Origin: Neoceratodus forsteri
Taxonomy: Eukaryota > Chordata > Ceratodontiformes > Ceratodontidae
Assembly (NCBI GenBank): GCA_016271365.2
Contig: CM057456.1
Span: 161,913,501-161,977,500, forward strand
Direction of reading: 5' to 3'
DNA: 64,000 nt
Shown here: positions 24,661 through 37,333 of the stretch, piece by piece
Layout of the letters: the number at the start of each line of letters is the position of its first letter
Position numbering within the stretch: the stretch's first letter is position 1
Program-made: the position numbers and the translations under genes
Notes under the pieces: generated by a model
Told to the model about the DNA's origin: nothing
Database searches by the model: none
The model's input: the letters and a program-made list of their open reading frames with translations, nothing else

Positions 24661-25855
24661 GTATGGCTGCCCAAACCAGTGTTGTGCATGTATTACACTG
24701 TACAAATGCAGAGTTATGTATAGATGCAGTTTCCTCTATTTTTTTGACCAAAATTGTGTGGCTTGGAAAACAGCCTTTTTGCTCAGTGGCTTTGACCATT
24801 CTTAACCAAATGTGGGGAAAAGTTTTCTCCAGCTGTTACATGTTACAACACAGTTTGAATTCCATGTTGGAAGTCCTCCAGGAAAATGAGATTTCCAGCA
24901 TCAGACAGGTGCACACCACCTATTAGACACAGCCAATTATTAAAATAGCTAATCTCTGGGTGCCAATTGTGTGTATCCCAGTGTCCTTTAGAAAGTCTTA
25001 TATTTGAACAATTACTTTACAGCAGGATCTTCAACACCAGGAGTGATTTCCTGACCATTCCAGATCCTGCATTCTGTAATATCAGAATAGATAATCTTAC
25101 AGTTGGGTAATCTTCCATGAAGGACTGCCAAATGTGGTTTAGCTGTCTCAATTAGATCTATGCCCCTTTCATTGCCCAATTTATTACCCCCAGTGTGTCT
25201 GGCTCAGGATGACCACACAAAAGGCTGTTTAAGGTTGGCATAAGCTGCTCCCATCTCATACCACCCTTTCCAAACCATTGCACATCAGTTTTTCAGTTGA
25301 GTAATTGCCAAATGATTCCTTCTGACAAACTATGCACTCCTGCACACAAGTGAACTCCCCACAATCCAGAATACATTTCTGAAACTTTTTTCAATGGCTG
25401 AATCCTTCTTCAGAAATCTGCAAGTGCCAGAAGTTCAAAATGTGTGTAGCTCCACAAAGGTCTGTCCTTGCAAATGTACAGTACAGTGGTTTGAACAGAG
25501 GAAAAATGGCAGTTTCCATTTCAAAGATGTTTGGGAGAGAACATTCTCTTACATTACTGGCCATATGTGTCTGTTCTGCATGTTAACACATTCTGATTGA
25601 CTAGTAGCAGTATAAATATCTCAGACAAATTTTCCTCCTTTTTCTGTGGACTTCCTTGGTGGTATTGTTAAAATTTCTGACCACAGAGCAGTGCTATATT
25701 TCTGTGGTAAAATTAATTTTAGTTGCCTTATTTAATACATTTTCCCAAGGTTTTAATACTGTACTTATTAATATTCTAGGTAAAAAAGAAAATGGTCACT
25801 TATGTATTGCAGTAATATTGTTTAAGCAAAAAAGTGGGCAGTTGAAAGCTGTATG

Positions 25856-25925
25856 GTTTTCTTGGGTAATGTACATCTGTTTAAATGGATGTTTTCTTGG
25901 GTAATGTACATGGGTTTAAATGGAT
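25856..25925. repeat. 35-bp tandem duplication
   Basis: TTTTCTTGGGTAATGTACAT followed by a TGTTTAAATGGAT-type word occurs twice with a 35-bp offset. Confidence 0.8.
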
Positions 25926-28900
25926 ATTATCTATTTTGCATTGGTTTTATTTATTTCTTGGTGTTTACAAATGACAAGAGATACATTTATTGATCAAGCT
26001 TTTACATTCACATTTAGACAACATGACTGGTTAAATCACTTTAGTGCCTGCAGTTGGTAAATTATCCATCTGACTATTTTACCGAACACCTTGGAAGGTT
26101 ATTCTCATTTACTGATCATGGTCTATTAATTTACAGATTTAGGCATCTCTATAGTGCTAATTAACCTTGGCATGTAAATGAGCATGATATGTGTATTGGG
26201 GTTCAATTCAGGAAGACAGCAGGAATCATAAAATATCATGTAAAACACCCTGAGGTGCTGTTTTATTGCCAGGCTTGTATAGATGGCATTTTCAGATGTA
26301 AACTTTTGTCAGGTTACTATAAGAAAAACAATAAACAGTATGGGCTGGGAGTTTAGCTAGGAGACCCCTCACTAGAACACTGCAGTTGGACCTTACAATG
26401 TCCTCTAGAGACCAGGAACTGAACCCATCACATGGTATGGTCACCCTGCCAATACGCCCTGGGTTTCTGCAAGTTCCTCTGCAGTCTGAGTATCTGCCCA
26501 TTCAGGCCTCTACAGCTTCTCACCAGTCTGAGTCCTCTCCCTTTGGTAAATTCCAAGTGAGCAGCTTCTAGCATCCAGGTAGCCCAAACCTGACCTCGGA
26601 GATCCAGGGCCAATCCCAGGCCACGGTGATTCCTCCTTGCTTTTAGGCTTTACAGGACTTTCAACCTGAGCTCCACCTTAAGCTTGCCTCACCTTCACCT
26701 TTGGGTAACCAGGATCTTAGTACTTCAACACTGCATGTCTCTCTCATGTTTGGCTGCTTCTCTGGCTCCACACTGCTTCTCCCTGAGGTTCCTCTCTGCT
26801 CCTCAGCCCAAAGTAAATCTAACTTTAGGTTACCTGAGCATCCCTTATACATAGCTCAGGTGTCTCATGATTTATCAGTCATGTTCTATTAAACAATTAA
26901 AGGAATACTAGATTTATAATTCACACAACTGCATTTTTTCAAAGAAATATACAGGATACATGTATGGGGCAATTGTTACACAATGCTAAGCCCCTTACAA
27001 AAGCATAAACATAAGAACATACAAACAAATATCCTTTTCAGAAATGTCATCCCTTTAAACTAATCACTTCCTGGCAGGACAAGACCCAAGCCTTCCCTGT
27101 ATACTAATGCAATTAAGGGCCAGCCCTTCCCCAAGGGAACGTCTTTCTAAAATGGCTGCAGCTGCTGAGACAGCAGCAGCAGAAACACAGACCCAGGAGC
27201 TCCTGAACTCCCAGCTTCCAGGTACAACCTACCTTTAAAAAGCATAGATTCTTCTAGAGATGAACTCAACCTTTAACTGTTATCCTGCATGCACTTTTAT
27301 AGTTTATACACATCTCTTTTTCTAAAGCTATCAAATGCTTCCTTGTATATTTTGTTTCACAGAAATATAGTCTCAACTGTTTCCTAAAATCAGCAGCAGC
27401 CTGTAAACAATAAACTGTTTAGCCCAGGTATATTTGCCTGGATTTACTGCTCAGTACTTTGTTACACTTGTACTGGGGTGGGGGGGTGCATCCTCCCGTT
27501 ATATTGCCAAACTGCCATGCTCAGAGTGTCTACAGCAAGAAGAACTTTATTCATTTGTTAGCTGGCAGATTACACCCCTTGGGCAGTTTCTTTTACTCTT
27601 ATTTAAAAGCAAACCCCTCATGTAATACTTCTTATGGTGATCTCTGTATACCAGCATGCCACATTCTTTGGAGGAGGGGGGATTGTAGAACACAAACTAG
27701 ATTGAAGACTACCCTGATAGTGGCCAGCTAGCAAGGCTCAAAGATAAACAAAATATAAAGTACAAAAGACTTACATAGAGGAAGGAAAAGGTAACTACAA
27801 CTTTATTTTACTTCCAGGGACTACTGCATGCTATACATATCCCTAATTTGGCATCATGGAGTAAACTTCGTTGAAGCTGAGCTGCTTTATCCATTAATAC
27901 AGTTTTCCAACTGTGGTAGGGTCACCCACCCTATCACAATATGTACATTTTGTAACTGTGTAAAATTTGCAAACCACAGATACGCCTCCTAATACTGGTT
28001 ACTGCAATCGATATTTACAATTGTGGGCAACTTACAAGCTGTACTGTTGAAGTAGGCTGTGTTACTGTGACATGAACAGAAACTGCCTCAGAACAGTTGT
28101 AAATAACAAATAATTATGAATTCCAATGAGTATAATGTTACTTTTTATTCGTGCAACCTTTAGAGATTGCATTCTGCTCATTAGATGGTGCCTCAGCAGG
28201 AAATGTAACTACAAAGCAATTGTAAGCACAATGGTTTACAGGCTTCATGATGTGTGTGTATATGATCTGGAAATAATGGAAAATAGGAAGAATATGGGGT
28301 CTTAAAAATGATACCTAATACACAAATATTCCAACTAGAATATAGCTCAAATAAATGTAAAAGAAATTTTCAACTACAAAGTGAGCTGCATGGCAAATTC
28401 TTGCTAAAAGAATGAAAGCCCAGGAGGAAAAAATGGAAATTACAGCAATGATGACAACCAAATGAGTTATATATTCAGACAATGATAGGATAGTAGACTG
28501 TTTCTACACATTATTAATCTCTCTATACTTCAGAATGCTCTCCTACAAAAGAAGATTTGGAGTATTATGTACAGTTTACTAAGGCATACCCATTTTCTAA
28601 CAAGTGATTGAAGACAATGAGGCTCACTTTTTGAGAGCAAGAAGTTTGAGACATATCTCAAATGAAGAGAGAAAAGTGTCCAGGAGAGGACAGATTTACT
28701 ATAGAACTTTATTTACAATTTCAAGACCTACTGGGCCCCATTTTCATAAGGTTAGCATGGCACATATGGATTTGTGCTACGCTAACCTGGAACAGAACCA
28801 ACTGTCAGGGGCATGCCTATATTCAAAGGACACATATGCACAGTACACCCCCGACAACACCATTGCACACAATATTGTGCTGCTCCTATGCGAATGAGGG

Positions 28901-28959
28901 TTTCCTTATGCATGTGCGGTGCAGCACAATATTAAAAGTTTTCAGAAGTGTTAAGTGGC

Positions 28960-29304
28960 TGCCAGCAGTGGTGCAGTTTAATGCTTCTGAAACCCAGCCC
29001 TTAACAGTGCACGCACCTGTCTGTTCATTGTTGAGGGCTGGGTGCCCTGGTAATCCAGTGGTCCCACCCCTGTTCCGATCCCTGTTCCCATATATAGAAA
29101 CAGTACCAGTGGTGGTCCAGTGGTCTCTGCCCCCTCCCCTGTTCTCCAATCACAGTACCAGTTAGAAACATAAAAACCCTGGTAGTCTAGTGGCCTCTCA
29201 CCCTTCACCCTGGCAGATAGTGACTCACCACCCCACTCTCCCCAACCAGACTCATGCCAGTGACTGGCACAACCCTCCTTACTACCATGGCTACCCACTG
29301 CCTG
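28960..29304. repeat. SINE-like segment with three GGT-xx-TCCAGTGG motifs
   Basis: GGTAATCCAGTGG (about 29049), GGTGGTCCAGTGG (about 29111) and GGTAGTCTAGTGG (about 29181) are each followed by a C-rich stretch. The motif has the look of a tRNA-like SINE head repeated in tandem. It ends where the L2 to its right begins. Family not identified. Confidence 0.4.
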
Positions 29305-30400
29305 AACTTTCACTGTGTACAGTGGACAGTATGTGCTCATTGGTTGACCAGAATTTGAGAAGTACTCAAGAGCTTCATCTAGGGTAGGGAACTCTGTTAT
29401 AGGATGCCAGTTAATATTTGAGAGAGCAGAAATAAGAGTTTCAGGTAAAAAGTTGGAGCAATCACTTGCCATAAATATTCTAGGGGGTCGGCCAGGTAGC
29501 TTGTTTCTCCATATACAGTATATGGGCACATGATCACTAACAGAATCAGAGAATATTCTAGCTGCAAGAATTCTAGAGAGGTCAGTAACTAATGCCTAAT
29601 GCAGTAGAGTATGGTTCGCAGATTTGGTGTTTTTCTAGTGAGGTATAGTGATCACTTGTGTTAGTTGAGCATCAAGTTCCTGTAGGCCATTATCAGATTT
29701 GTATGCCCAGTTTTGACTGAAATGACTGAATAACACCAATACACCAGGCATGTGCTCTGCCGAAACCTGTATGAGAGACTCAAGGGATGAGACAGTGGTT
29801 CAAGGGAGCATGTAAATGCACCCCATGTACAGTGACTTGGTATTACCAAGCAACACTTTGAAAATACATTTTGGCTCACAGAGCTAAGTTGGGGGATATC
29901 TATAGTAGAGGCATTGTTCCCAGAACTAACATATATAAGGATGCCAGCCCCCTTTAAATCAATCTTGTATTTTTGAAAGGTGTTAAATCTCAGGAGATCT
30001 ATCTCATGGGGAGCACCTGGGGCTTAAGCCACATTTATGTGACAGTAATCACATCTGGTTTATAGGTTGCAGCCCAAGGCACTAGGACTTGCATTTTATG
30101 CCTCAGATAATAATATTCATGTGAACCAATTAAAGACCCTTTGCTTTAGCCCAGCTTGGGTCAGTTAGTGAGCTAATAGGGTAATTTATGGGAAGGGGAC
30201 CTGGATTTAGCTCACTATCCCCACATAATGCCAGTTTCAGCTGTACCAGGTATCTTATGAGTTTCATTGGCAGGCTATAAGACTCCTTCTCCTCCTTTTT
30301 TGAGTAAGTGTAGGATATGCAATAGCAGTTGCCTCTATGAGTTAGACCATGGAAAGGGGACATCAGAGATATTTCTTAGGAGGGGATGGCCATAGTGGGG
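29305..30400 (-). mobile_element. L2-clade LINE, 5' part only
   Basis: Near the right end the minus strand reads ALCGDSELNPGP (30240-30200), the L2-type ORF2 start, here inside an open segment at 30363-30130. Endonuclease-region pieces follow at 29879-29661, and LPGRPPRIFMASDCSNFLPE at 29500-29430 fits the post-endonuclease linker. Reverse transcriptase is missing: the sequence stops at about 29305 against an unrelated C-rich repeat, so this is a 3'-deleted copy or was split by another insertion. Confidence 0.65.
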
Positions 30401-30885
30401 ATGGTGGGAGGATCCTACCTTTGGGCAGGGCTCCTCAGCCATCAGTGGTACATGATCAACAAGGAGTAGGATGAACATGTATGCAAGTGACACAGGGATT
30501 CCATAGAACTTCATTTTAGTACAATAGTACTAGGCAGGTGTTAGATGGCAAATATTATGACAGACCCAACAGATAATGGATATTGAAGCTTATGAAATAC
30601 CTGGTATGCAATCAAATGGTCATGGAGTCATAGGTAATTTAAGACTGTGTCTGGCTAACTATGTATTTGCTTTGGATCAATAAGAATTTAGAGCAAATTC
30701 TGCATTGATACTGCACCTGGCTGCTTATGTATTCACAGGGAATCATTAAGAGTTTAGCACAGTATCTGCACAGAGATCCACTGTGTAATTATGACTCTGA
30801 GTACCTGCTTAGAAGGACCTAATTCTCATAAGACTGCAAGGAGCTCAGACTTTAGAAATTTTATTGCAACCTTAAGGTAGGTAAC
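30401..30885. other. Unassigned sequence
   Basis: No domain or repeat recognised between the L2 start and the CR1 tail. Confidence 0.45.
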
Positions 30886-31545
30886 CAATTCAGCAAAGTG
30901 GTGGGAAAGACAAATGGAATATTGGCATGCATTGGGAGGGGCATGACTAGCAGAAGGAGGGCGGTACTGATGCCTCTTAATAAAACCATGGTGAGGCCAC
31001 ACCTGGAGTATGAGGTCAAGTTCTGGAGACCACACCTATGCAAGGACATAGATGGGAATGAGCAGGTTCAGAGAAGGGCAACCAAGATGGTGCATGGTAT
31101 GCAGGGGAAGCCACATGAGCAGAGGTAGAGGGAACGGGATCTGTACACATTGGAGACTAGAAGGAAGGGGGCAACATGATAGAAACCTTTAAGTACATGA
31201 AAGGGATCAATAAGGTGAGGGAGGGGACCTTATTTTAATGGAAGGAGGGGACTAAACTAGAGGGCATAGTCTAAGATTAGAAGGAGGAAGATTCAGAGGC
31301 AATGTGAGGGGGTGTTACTTCACAGAGATGGTGGTGGAGGCCTAGAATAAACTACTAAAGGAAGTGCTGGGGGCTGAAATCGTGGAGGGATTAAAGAGTG
31401 GATGGGACAGACATAAGGGCTTGACAAGTGGGGGGAAGGGGAGGGCCAGTGGCATATGTGGTGAGTAGGGGGAAGGGCAGACTCAATGGGCCAGAGGGGT
31501 CCTTTTCTGCCATCAGATTTCTATGATTCTATGATTCTATGAGCC
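30886..31545 (+). mobile_element. 5'-truncated CR1 LINE 3' end
   Basis: MVRPHLEYEVKFWRPHL at about 30990-31040, then QVQRRATKMVHG, are the conserved end of CR1 reverse transcriptase. The tail ends in the diagnostic TTTCTATGATTCTATGATTC microsatellite at about 31528-31543, the same 3' terminus seen inverted at 12246, 20386 and 40713. Confidence 0.9.
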
Positions 31546-33365
31546 TGGCACTGTGCTGTCCTGTGGCAGATCACTTGTGCTGCACCTAGTCATCTTAAAA
31601 TAGCAGCTTAACATGTTGCACAAGCAGCTAGAAGAAACAAATGGGTCACCCAACATCAAGCATGAATAGTGCACTTCATCCCTATGACTTAACTTGAGGG
31701 TCAGCTAAGACAATAAGTTCATCCTTTGCAGCTGGATAATCAATCTGCTAAACAGTAATCTTATCCTGTGAGGTTAACTAGATTGCTATACTAGTGACAC
31801 ACAAATTAAAAACTACTAGACAGTAGTCTTATTCTGTGAGGTTAGATAGATTAATATCTTAGTGACAACAAGGAAGAATTAATAGGTGTGTAGCCTCAGA
31901 AACCAGTCACTAGTTAAGTTCAGATTGAGCTATCCCCCTTCCCCACTCTCCTTTGAGGCTAGGAATCTCTATCCAGCAGGAGAGGTACTCCAATGTGAGA
32001 TCATCCTCCTCATTAGACAACCCAATTGGTAGTCAGTCTTTTATATGGGCCCATGTTGATCCGTGGATACTGGGGATTTAATAAATGGAGGAGGTGGGGA
32101 AGGGCCAAATATCCTTCTTGAAAGCTGATTTTTTATCGGATCTCCAGGCTGAATTTGGTGTGATGGAATCTGTGGTGTGGGGGGAGGGACGTGACCAAAA
32201 GAGAAATGTTGAAAGGAGCCCTCCAACCCTAAATGCTGTTAGGTCCCCTGCTGTTTCTGCCAACTGTAACTGCTGAAACCACCAGCAGTTTAAGAAGCAT
32301 CGGAGGGTTTGAAAGTTGGTGCCTTTTCCTGGTGCTTTGTGATTGGCAGTCCCTCCTCCTTGAAAGCTGACTTTTTTATCAGTGCTCTGAGTCAATGGGG
32401 ACAGGGATCAGGATGGGAGGGATGTTGAATCACCATTGATGATGTTTTTTATGGGTGTAGGGTGGAGCTCTGCAGACATTTTGATAGGATAGTAGAAATA
32501 AGGAGCTCGCCTAATACCTAGCAGACTTCATTTAATTGCAGTTTTATAGCAATCCCTCCACTCAGCAGTCTGTTTACTGCACTATTTTTTCTGTTAGTCA
32601 GTGTTTCCCAGTGAGGAATGAAGTTCAGATTTCTCAGATCAACACAGAAACACAGCTTTAGGCAGTATCATTTTGGGAGCATAGAGGACTAATAGTTTTA
32701 TGGATAGTGCTAACTCCACTGATTTTTCACAATATAAGTGTTTTCTAAAAATGAGGGCTGTTTTATAAAGAAATCTGCTCTTAAAAAAGTGTATCATGAA
32801 ACAGAATGTGCCCACTACAGAGCTGACTGCATTCCTGGCAGCTGTAACTTGAGCTGTCTGTTGTCTTTGCCTGCAGTTAACCCTTTGCAGTTCTGGGTCC
32901 AGTTCTGCTGCTGGCTTGTCAGAGCATCTTAGAAATGGAGACTATAAGAAATCCAGTGTTTGTCAGCTGCTGCTGCTTTTGTGGACCTCTTTAATACACA
33001 CTGAGCTATCTTTGAAAAAAAAAAAACAGATACAAGTGCAATAGCCAGAGAAAGTGTTGGCTGACTTCTTAAAAGTTAAGTTTCCTATTTGACCCCTCTA
33101 ACTTATTCTGCATCTTATGAACTGAGTATAATGTTTGCTGATTACAGAGCATCATAGATTATTATGAATTTATGCTTTAAAATCTCATTGAGCAATGTGG
33201 AATATTGTCTTCTCCATGTGGGACAGAGAGTTCCTGAGAGGTAAAATGAGTGATGTACCTTGAAATGTGTGAGAGTTGAGAGGAATGCTGAGCTGGGCTA
33301 TTTGGGGTTAAATAATCCCTCTCCCTTAAAACATCCAAAAATAAGTCCTGTGCATTTAATTAAAA
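31546..33365. other. Unassigned; small internal duplications
   Basis: A 68-bp diverged tandem duplication sits near 31753-31880 (CAGTAATCTTATCCTGTGAGG and CAGTAGTCTTATTCTGTGAGG). A TTGAAAGCTGATTTTTTATC-type word occurs near 32118 and 32360. A degenerate AGCTGACTG...TTAACCC block near 32820-32930 recurs near 33760 and 33885. No gene recognised. Confidence 0.45.
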
Positions 33366-33520
33366 GAGGGTCACTGGTGGTGCTGAGACACCATGCAATT
33401 TCTACTGCAAGAGCAGTGAACCTGGAGTCAATGACTGGGGGGTTATGCTCAAATCCCATCACTACCCCTGGTTAACTATGCAACTTCCAGCAAGGCACTG
33501 GACCTCCCAAGGCTTCATGT
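33366..33520 (+). mobile_element. MIR/CORE-like SINE fragment
   Basis: GCTCAAATCCCATCACTAC (B-box-like), then CCTGGTTAACTATGCAACTT and GGCACTGGACCTCCCAAGGC, follow the word order of MIR-type SINE bodies. The A-box region is poorly preserved. Confidence 0.5.
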
Positions 33521-34189
33521 GGATTTTGTGAACTTAGCTTCGTGACAAGTCATGCCTCACAATCTTCGGTCACTCACTGAAATGTGAGGCATATTGAATA
33601 TCTAAAATGTGAGAAAATGTGAGCCGTTGTCCCTCAACACATGGGACGCATGATTAAATGGAACTACAAGTTCAGATGTGGGAGGTATGGAACAAGCCTC
33701 AACTACAGTACCTGGAGAAAGAAAGAAAGGAGGGGGGAACTAGCATCAACACCAAGTGGAGTTAGCTGACTGTCTGCAAGTTAACCCCTTCCTGGTCTCA
33801 GCACTGCTACAAAATAATAAAGAAATAAAACAAAAACCCCTTTGACAGCCCACCAAATCTGTCCTAATCACCCTGATCCATTGAAGTGGCCGACTGTCTA
33901 CACACTAACCTCTTGCAGTCCTGCTCCCAGCTCTGCCATTCAGCAGTGCCACTTCTTCCTTTGCAAAAGGAGAAGCTTGCTTGTTGGAGCAATGTTACAA
34001 GCAGCCTGAATTCAGGCATCCTGACATTGCCAGATTTTGATGCCTATGAAACTTCTCAAGTCAAGGGCAAAATGTATTTTCGCACTTTTGGTGCTTGTCA
34101 CAAACCCACTCAACAGGTCAGGTCCTCTGCTCCCACAGTGCCAACCACTGAGCGCAGTATTTTGAACAGGTAACAGAACAGGGTAACCC
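33521..34189. other. Unassigned sequence left of the Gypsy element
   Basis: Contains two of the degenerate AGCTGACTGTCTGCAAGTTAACCC-like blocks. The open segment at 33886-34173 has no recognisable domain. Confidence 0.4.
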
Positions 34190-35241
34190 TCCTGTCTGCT
34201 TGTGTGTCCAAATCACCTTTGGTTTCAAGTTCTGGGGGGATTCAAACTGTGAACCTTATGCTAGCGTACCCAAATGTACAGGCTCAGATAATCTGCTCTT
34301 CGGGGGATGCCAGATATCTTTCGCCTAAGGGCACCTAACCAGGTATCCAAAATGAACCCTTACAACTCTGTAAAAGACCTTAGATATATTCTTACCTTTT
34401 CCCAGTTTGCTAACACCATTAAGCTTACGAACAGTTTTCGTCAGTCTTAACCGTCTATAATTCACATGCAAAAGAAAGAACTTCGAAGACACACCAGGAA
34501 GTCTCTTTAAAATAAGTTTACTTAAAAATAGATAAAAATATGTAAAATGTAAACACAGAACACTATATCACAAAGCATACAATCACTTAAAAGAAAACAA
34601 GAAAAGTACAAACATAAACTTCTACCACAATACAATTAGACTTTTCTATCTAATGTATTACCTTCTTACAGTGCTTATAGTTAGTTCTTGAGCCCACAAA
34701 GAAATGTGTCACAATGGAAATACAGAATACAGTTTAAACCTTGTGTCTCCACCCCTTCTATGATGCCATCCAGCTCCTCCTTTTAGAATATAAAAATTAT
34801 ACAAACAGGATGTCCTATCAGGAGGTATATTAAATAAAGTGACATCAGCAAAACTAATTTCCCACTATGACTCTCTTTAATCAAGCCTTTCTTTTGATCT
34901 TGTGTGGTTTTTTGCTTCCAAGGATCAAAAGACAGTTATGACTTTTTAGCACCATAGTGATATGACATGTTTTCTTCCTCTAAGATGTCATATAAGTTTA
35001 TGATCCCTATATCCTGGCAACTGGTCAACTCCAATTAAGTCAGATAAACAGGAGACCCTTAGTTAAGTCTCTCTAGTATTTTTAATTACTTCCTGGTTTC
35101 AGGTCAATATATCCTGTTATTTTATCTGAAACCTGGGGAGGGGGGCACCCATAGCCCAGCTGTCTTAGGGAGACAATCACACACTACATTTTTATATTAC
35201 AAAATCATAGAACAATCATAACCAGCTGGCCAAGCTTCACA
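34190..35241 (-). repeat. Candidate 3' LTR of the Gypsy element
   Basis: On the minus strand GTGGGGAGGATT, a purine-rich tract, is followed by TGTGAAGC, a plausible LTR start, just after RNase H coding ends. The left boundary is a guess, because no second LTR copy is available to define it. Confidence 0.3.
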
Positions 35242-35299
35242 AATCCTCCCCACATAGACTGAATTTGGGGGCTCTATCCCCTGCATGGGATAAGCTTCC

Positions 35300-35930
35300 A
35301 AAATCAGTTCACTTCTCATAAAGATGCAAAAGGCCATCTCTGTTCTGATTGGTCGCTCAAGCCCTATGCAAGATTGTCATATCATACCCTTGTAAGGCAA
35401 GACTCCATCTTAACAGTCTACCATTAGTTTTGCCCATTTGCATCAGCCAAACCACGGGGTTGTGATCAGTTTGTACCACAAAATGCTGCCCATATAAGTA
35501 TGGCTTGAACTTCTTTAGGGCCCACACTATGGCAATACACTCTTTATCTACAGTAGAGTATGCCTGCTCCCTGGGAAGTAACTTTTTTACTCAGGTACAC
35601 TACTGGGTGATCTTTCCCTTGGTTGGATGTCTGACTCAGTACGGCTCCAATACCCATGTTTGAGGTGTCAGTCTGAACTATAAAGGTTCGGCTATAGTCA
35701 GGACTTGTCAACTCAGGAGCACCGCATAGTGCCTCCTTCAATCTGGTAAAGGCTTTTTCACATGCTGGTTCCCAGGTAATATTCTTAGGCATCCTTTTCT
35801 TTACCAGATCAGATAGGGGAGCAGCCAGAGCACTGTAATTCGGTACAAATGTCCTATAGTACCCTGCTGTCCCGAGGGAACTTCTGACTTGCTTCTGCAT
35901 TTCTGGTCTGGGCCACACCTTGATCACTTC
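35300..35930 (-). pseudogene. Gypsy RNase H domain remnant
   Basis: Encodes the end of reverse transcriptase (GTAGYYRTFVPNYSALAAPL) and then RNase H with FIVQTDTSNMGIGAVLSQ, in which the TD supplies the first catalytic Asp. PVVYLSKK follows. A frame change near 35544 leads to YLYGQHFVVQTDHNPVVWL and then GYDMTILHRA before the frame is closed by a stop near 35350. It degrades RNA in the RNA-DNA hybrid during reverse transcription. This is the last pol domain, with no integrase after it. Confidence 0.85.
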
Positions 35931-35963
35931 TATTTGCTTGGTTAGGACAGAGCTGTCCCTGGC

Positions 35964-37259
35964 CTACAACATGCCCAAGGTATGCCACTTCAGCCATGGC
36001 CACCTGGCACTTCTCAGCTTTGACAGTGGCCCTGTCCTCTGTATCCTGCCCAGCACTTCCCTAAGGTGGGACAGATGTTCCTCCCAGCTGGCACTAAAGA
36101 TAGCAGTGTCATCCAGGTACGCCACAGCGTACTCCTCAGCATCATTTAACATCTGGTTCACCAACCTTTGGAAAGTGGCCTGGGTGTTCTTTATTCTGAA
36201 AGGCATTTCTTTAAATTCAAATAAGCCTATCAGAGTGATGAAGGCTGACCTCTCCCTAGCTCTGTCAGTTAACTCGACCTGCCAATACCCCTTTGTCAGG
36301 TCAATAGTCGTAAGGTATGTCGCCCCTCCCAACTTGTCCAGGAGTTCATCCATCCAGGGCATCGGGTGAGTGTCTGACTTCATGACTGCATTCAGTCCAT
36401 GATCGTCCACTCAGAAATGAGTAGAGCCATTTGGCTTGGGCACAAGGACTATGGGTGAGGCCCAGGGGCTGTGGGATCTCTGGATTACCCCTAAATCCAG
36501 CATCTCCTCCACTTCCCTCCTATTGTCCTTTTGGGCAGCCTCCGATGCCCGATATGCTGTCCACCATATGGGCGTCTGTGTCCCTGTCTCCACATCATGC
36601 GTCGCTAAGGGGGTTAGTCCAGGCTTGGCACTTAACAGTGGGGCAAAGTCTGCTAAAGCCTCCCTTACTTCCTGGATCTTGTCTGGGGCCAGCTGGGGAG
36701 ACAGTTTAACTGCCTCCACAGAGGACTCCCACTTGCTTTCTTCCAGCAAGTCCAGAAGGGGGTCTTCTTCATCCATCCCCTGCCCAGGAATACATACTGC
36801 AAACACCATGTCAGCCATATTAGCATATGGCTTCATCATGTTGACATGGTACATTCTTTCTGTCTGTTTTCTGTCAGATATCACTAGGATATAGTTCATG
36901 TCATTTACCTTCCTAACTACTTTGTATGGTCCTGCCCACTCAGCCTGCAGCTTGTCTTTCCAGACCGGAATGAGGACTATGACTTCCTGACCCACCGTGC
37001 ATGAGTGAGTTCTGGCTCTGTAGTCATACCACACTCTTTGTTTCTGTTGGGCAGCAGCCAGGTTGCTCTTGGCTGTCCCCATAAGTTCCTTCAGCCTTTC
37101 CCTAAACCTAAGGACGTAATCCACTATGGGAGTTTCCTGACAGGCATGCTTGCCTTCCCAGTCCTCCCAGATCAAGTTTAGGGGCCCACATACCCGCTGC
37201 TCATATAAGAGCTTGAAGGGGAAAACTTGTTGACTCTTGGGGTACCTACCTGTATGCAA
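35964..37259 (-). pseudogene. Gypsy integrase C-terminus fused in frame to reverse transcriptase
   Basis: One frame runs from the integrase C-terminal part (FKLLYEQRVCGPLNLI; AEWAGPYKVVRKVNDMNYIL, the GPY/F module; YHVNMMKPY) through a linker of about 60 residues into the reverse transcriptase N-terminus (LDLGVIQRSHSPWASPIVLV, PKPNGS). It then continues through LTTIDLTKGYWQVEL, MPFRIKNTQATFQRL and the active site AYLDDTAIFS at about 36120-36095. The only break is a TGA at 36411, where the family usually has Cys before VD-R-LN. Integrase inserts the cDNA; reverse transcriptase makes it. This continuity is the key evidence for the unusual domain order. Confidence 0.9.
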
Positions 37260-37333
37260 ACAACAGGTGGGAAAGTATTCTCCGTCCCTATCATGCCACC
37301 AGCAAACACTGTAGCATTGACTTCAGGGCACCA

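Larger units (their letters stand above)
23961..28959. other. Long unassigned stretch with minor repeats
   Basis: No gene supported. It contains a diverged direct repeat (24227-24345 and 24545-24660), an (AT)n tract at 24491-24513, a 35-bp tandem duplication at 25856-25925, and a short imperfect palindrome near 28755-28793 (GGTTAGCATGGCAC with its partner). Open segments near 26290-26900, 27434-27731 and 28604-29165 show no domain. Older unrecognised repeats probably make up much of it. Confidence 0.45.

Noticed and set aside
36436..36894. Plus-strand open frame of 152 codons
   Set aside because: Shadow of the Gypsy integrase-reverse transcriptase frame on the opposite strand.
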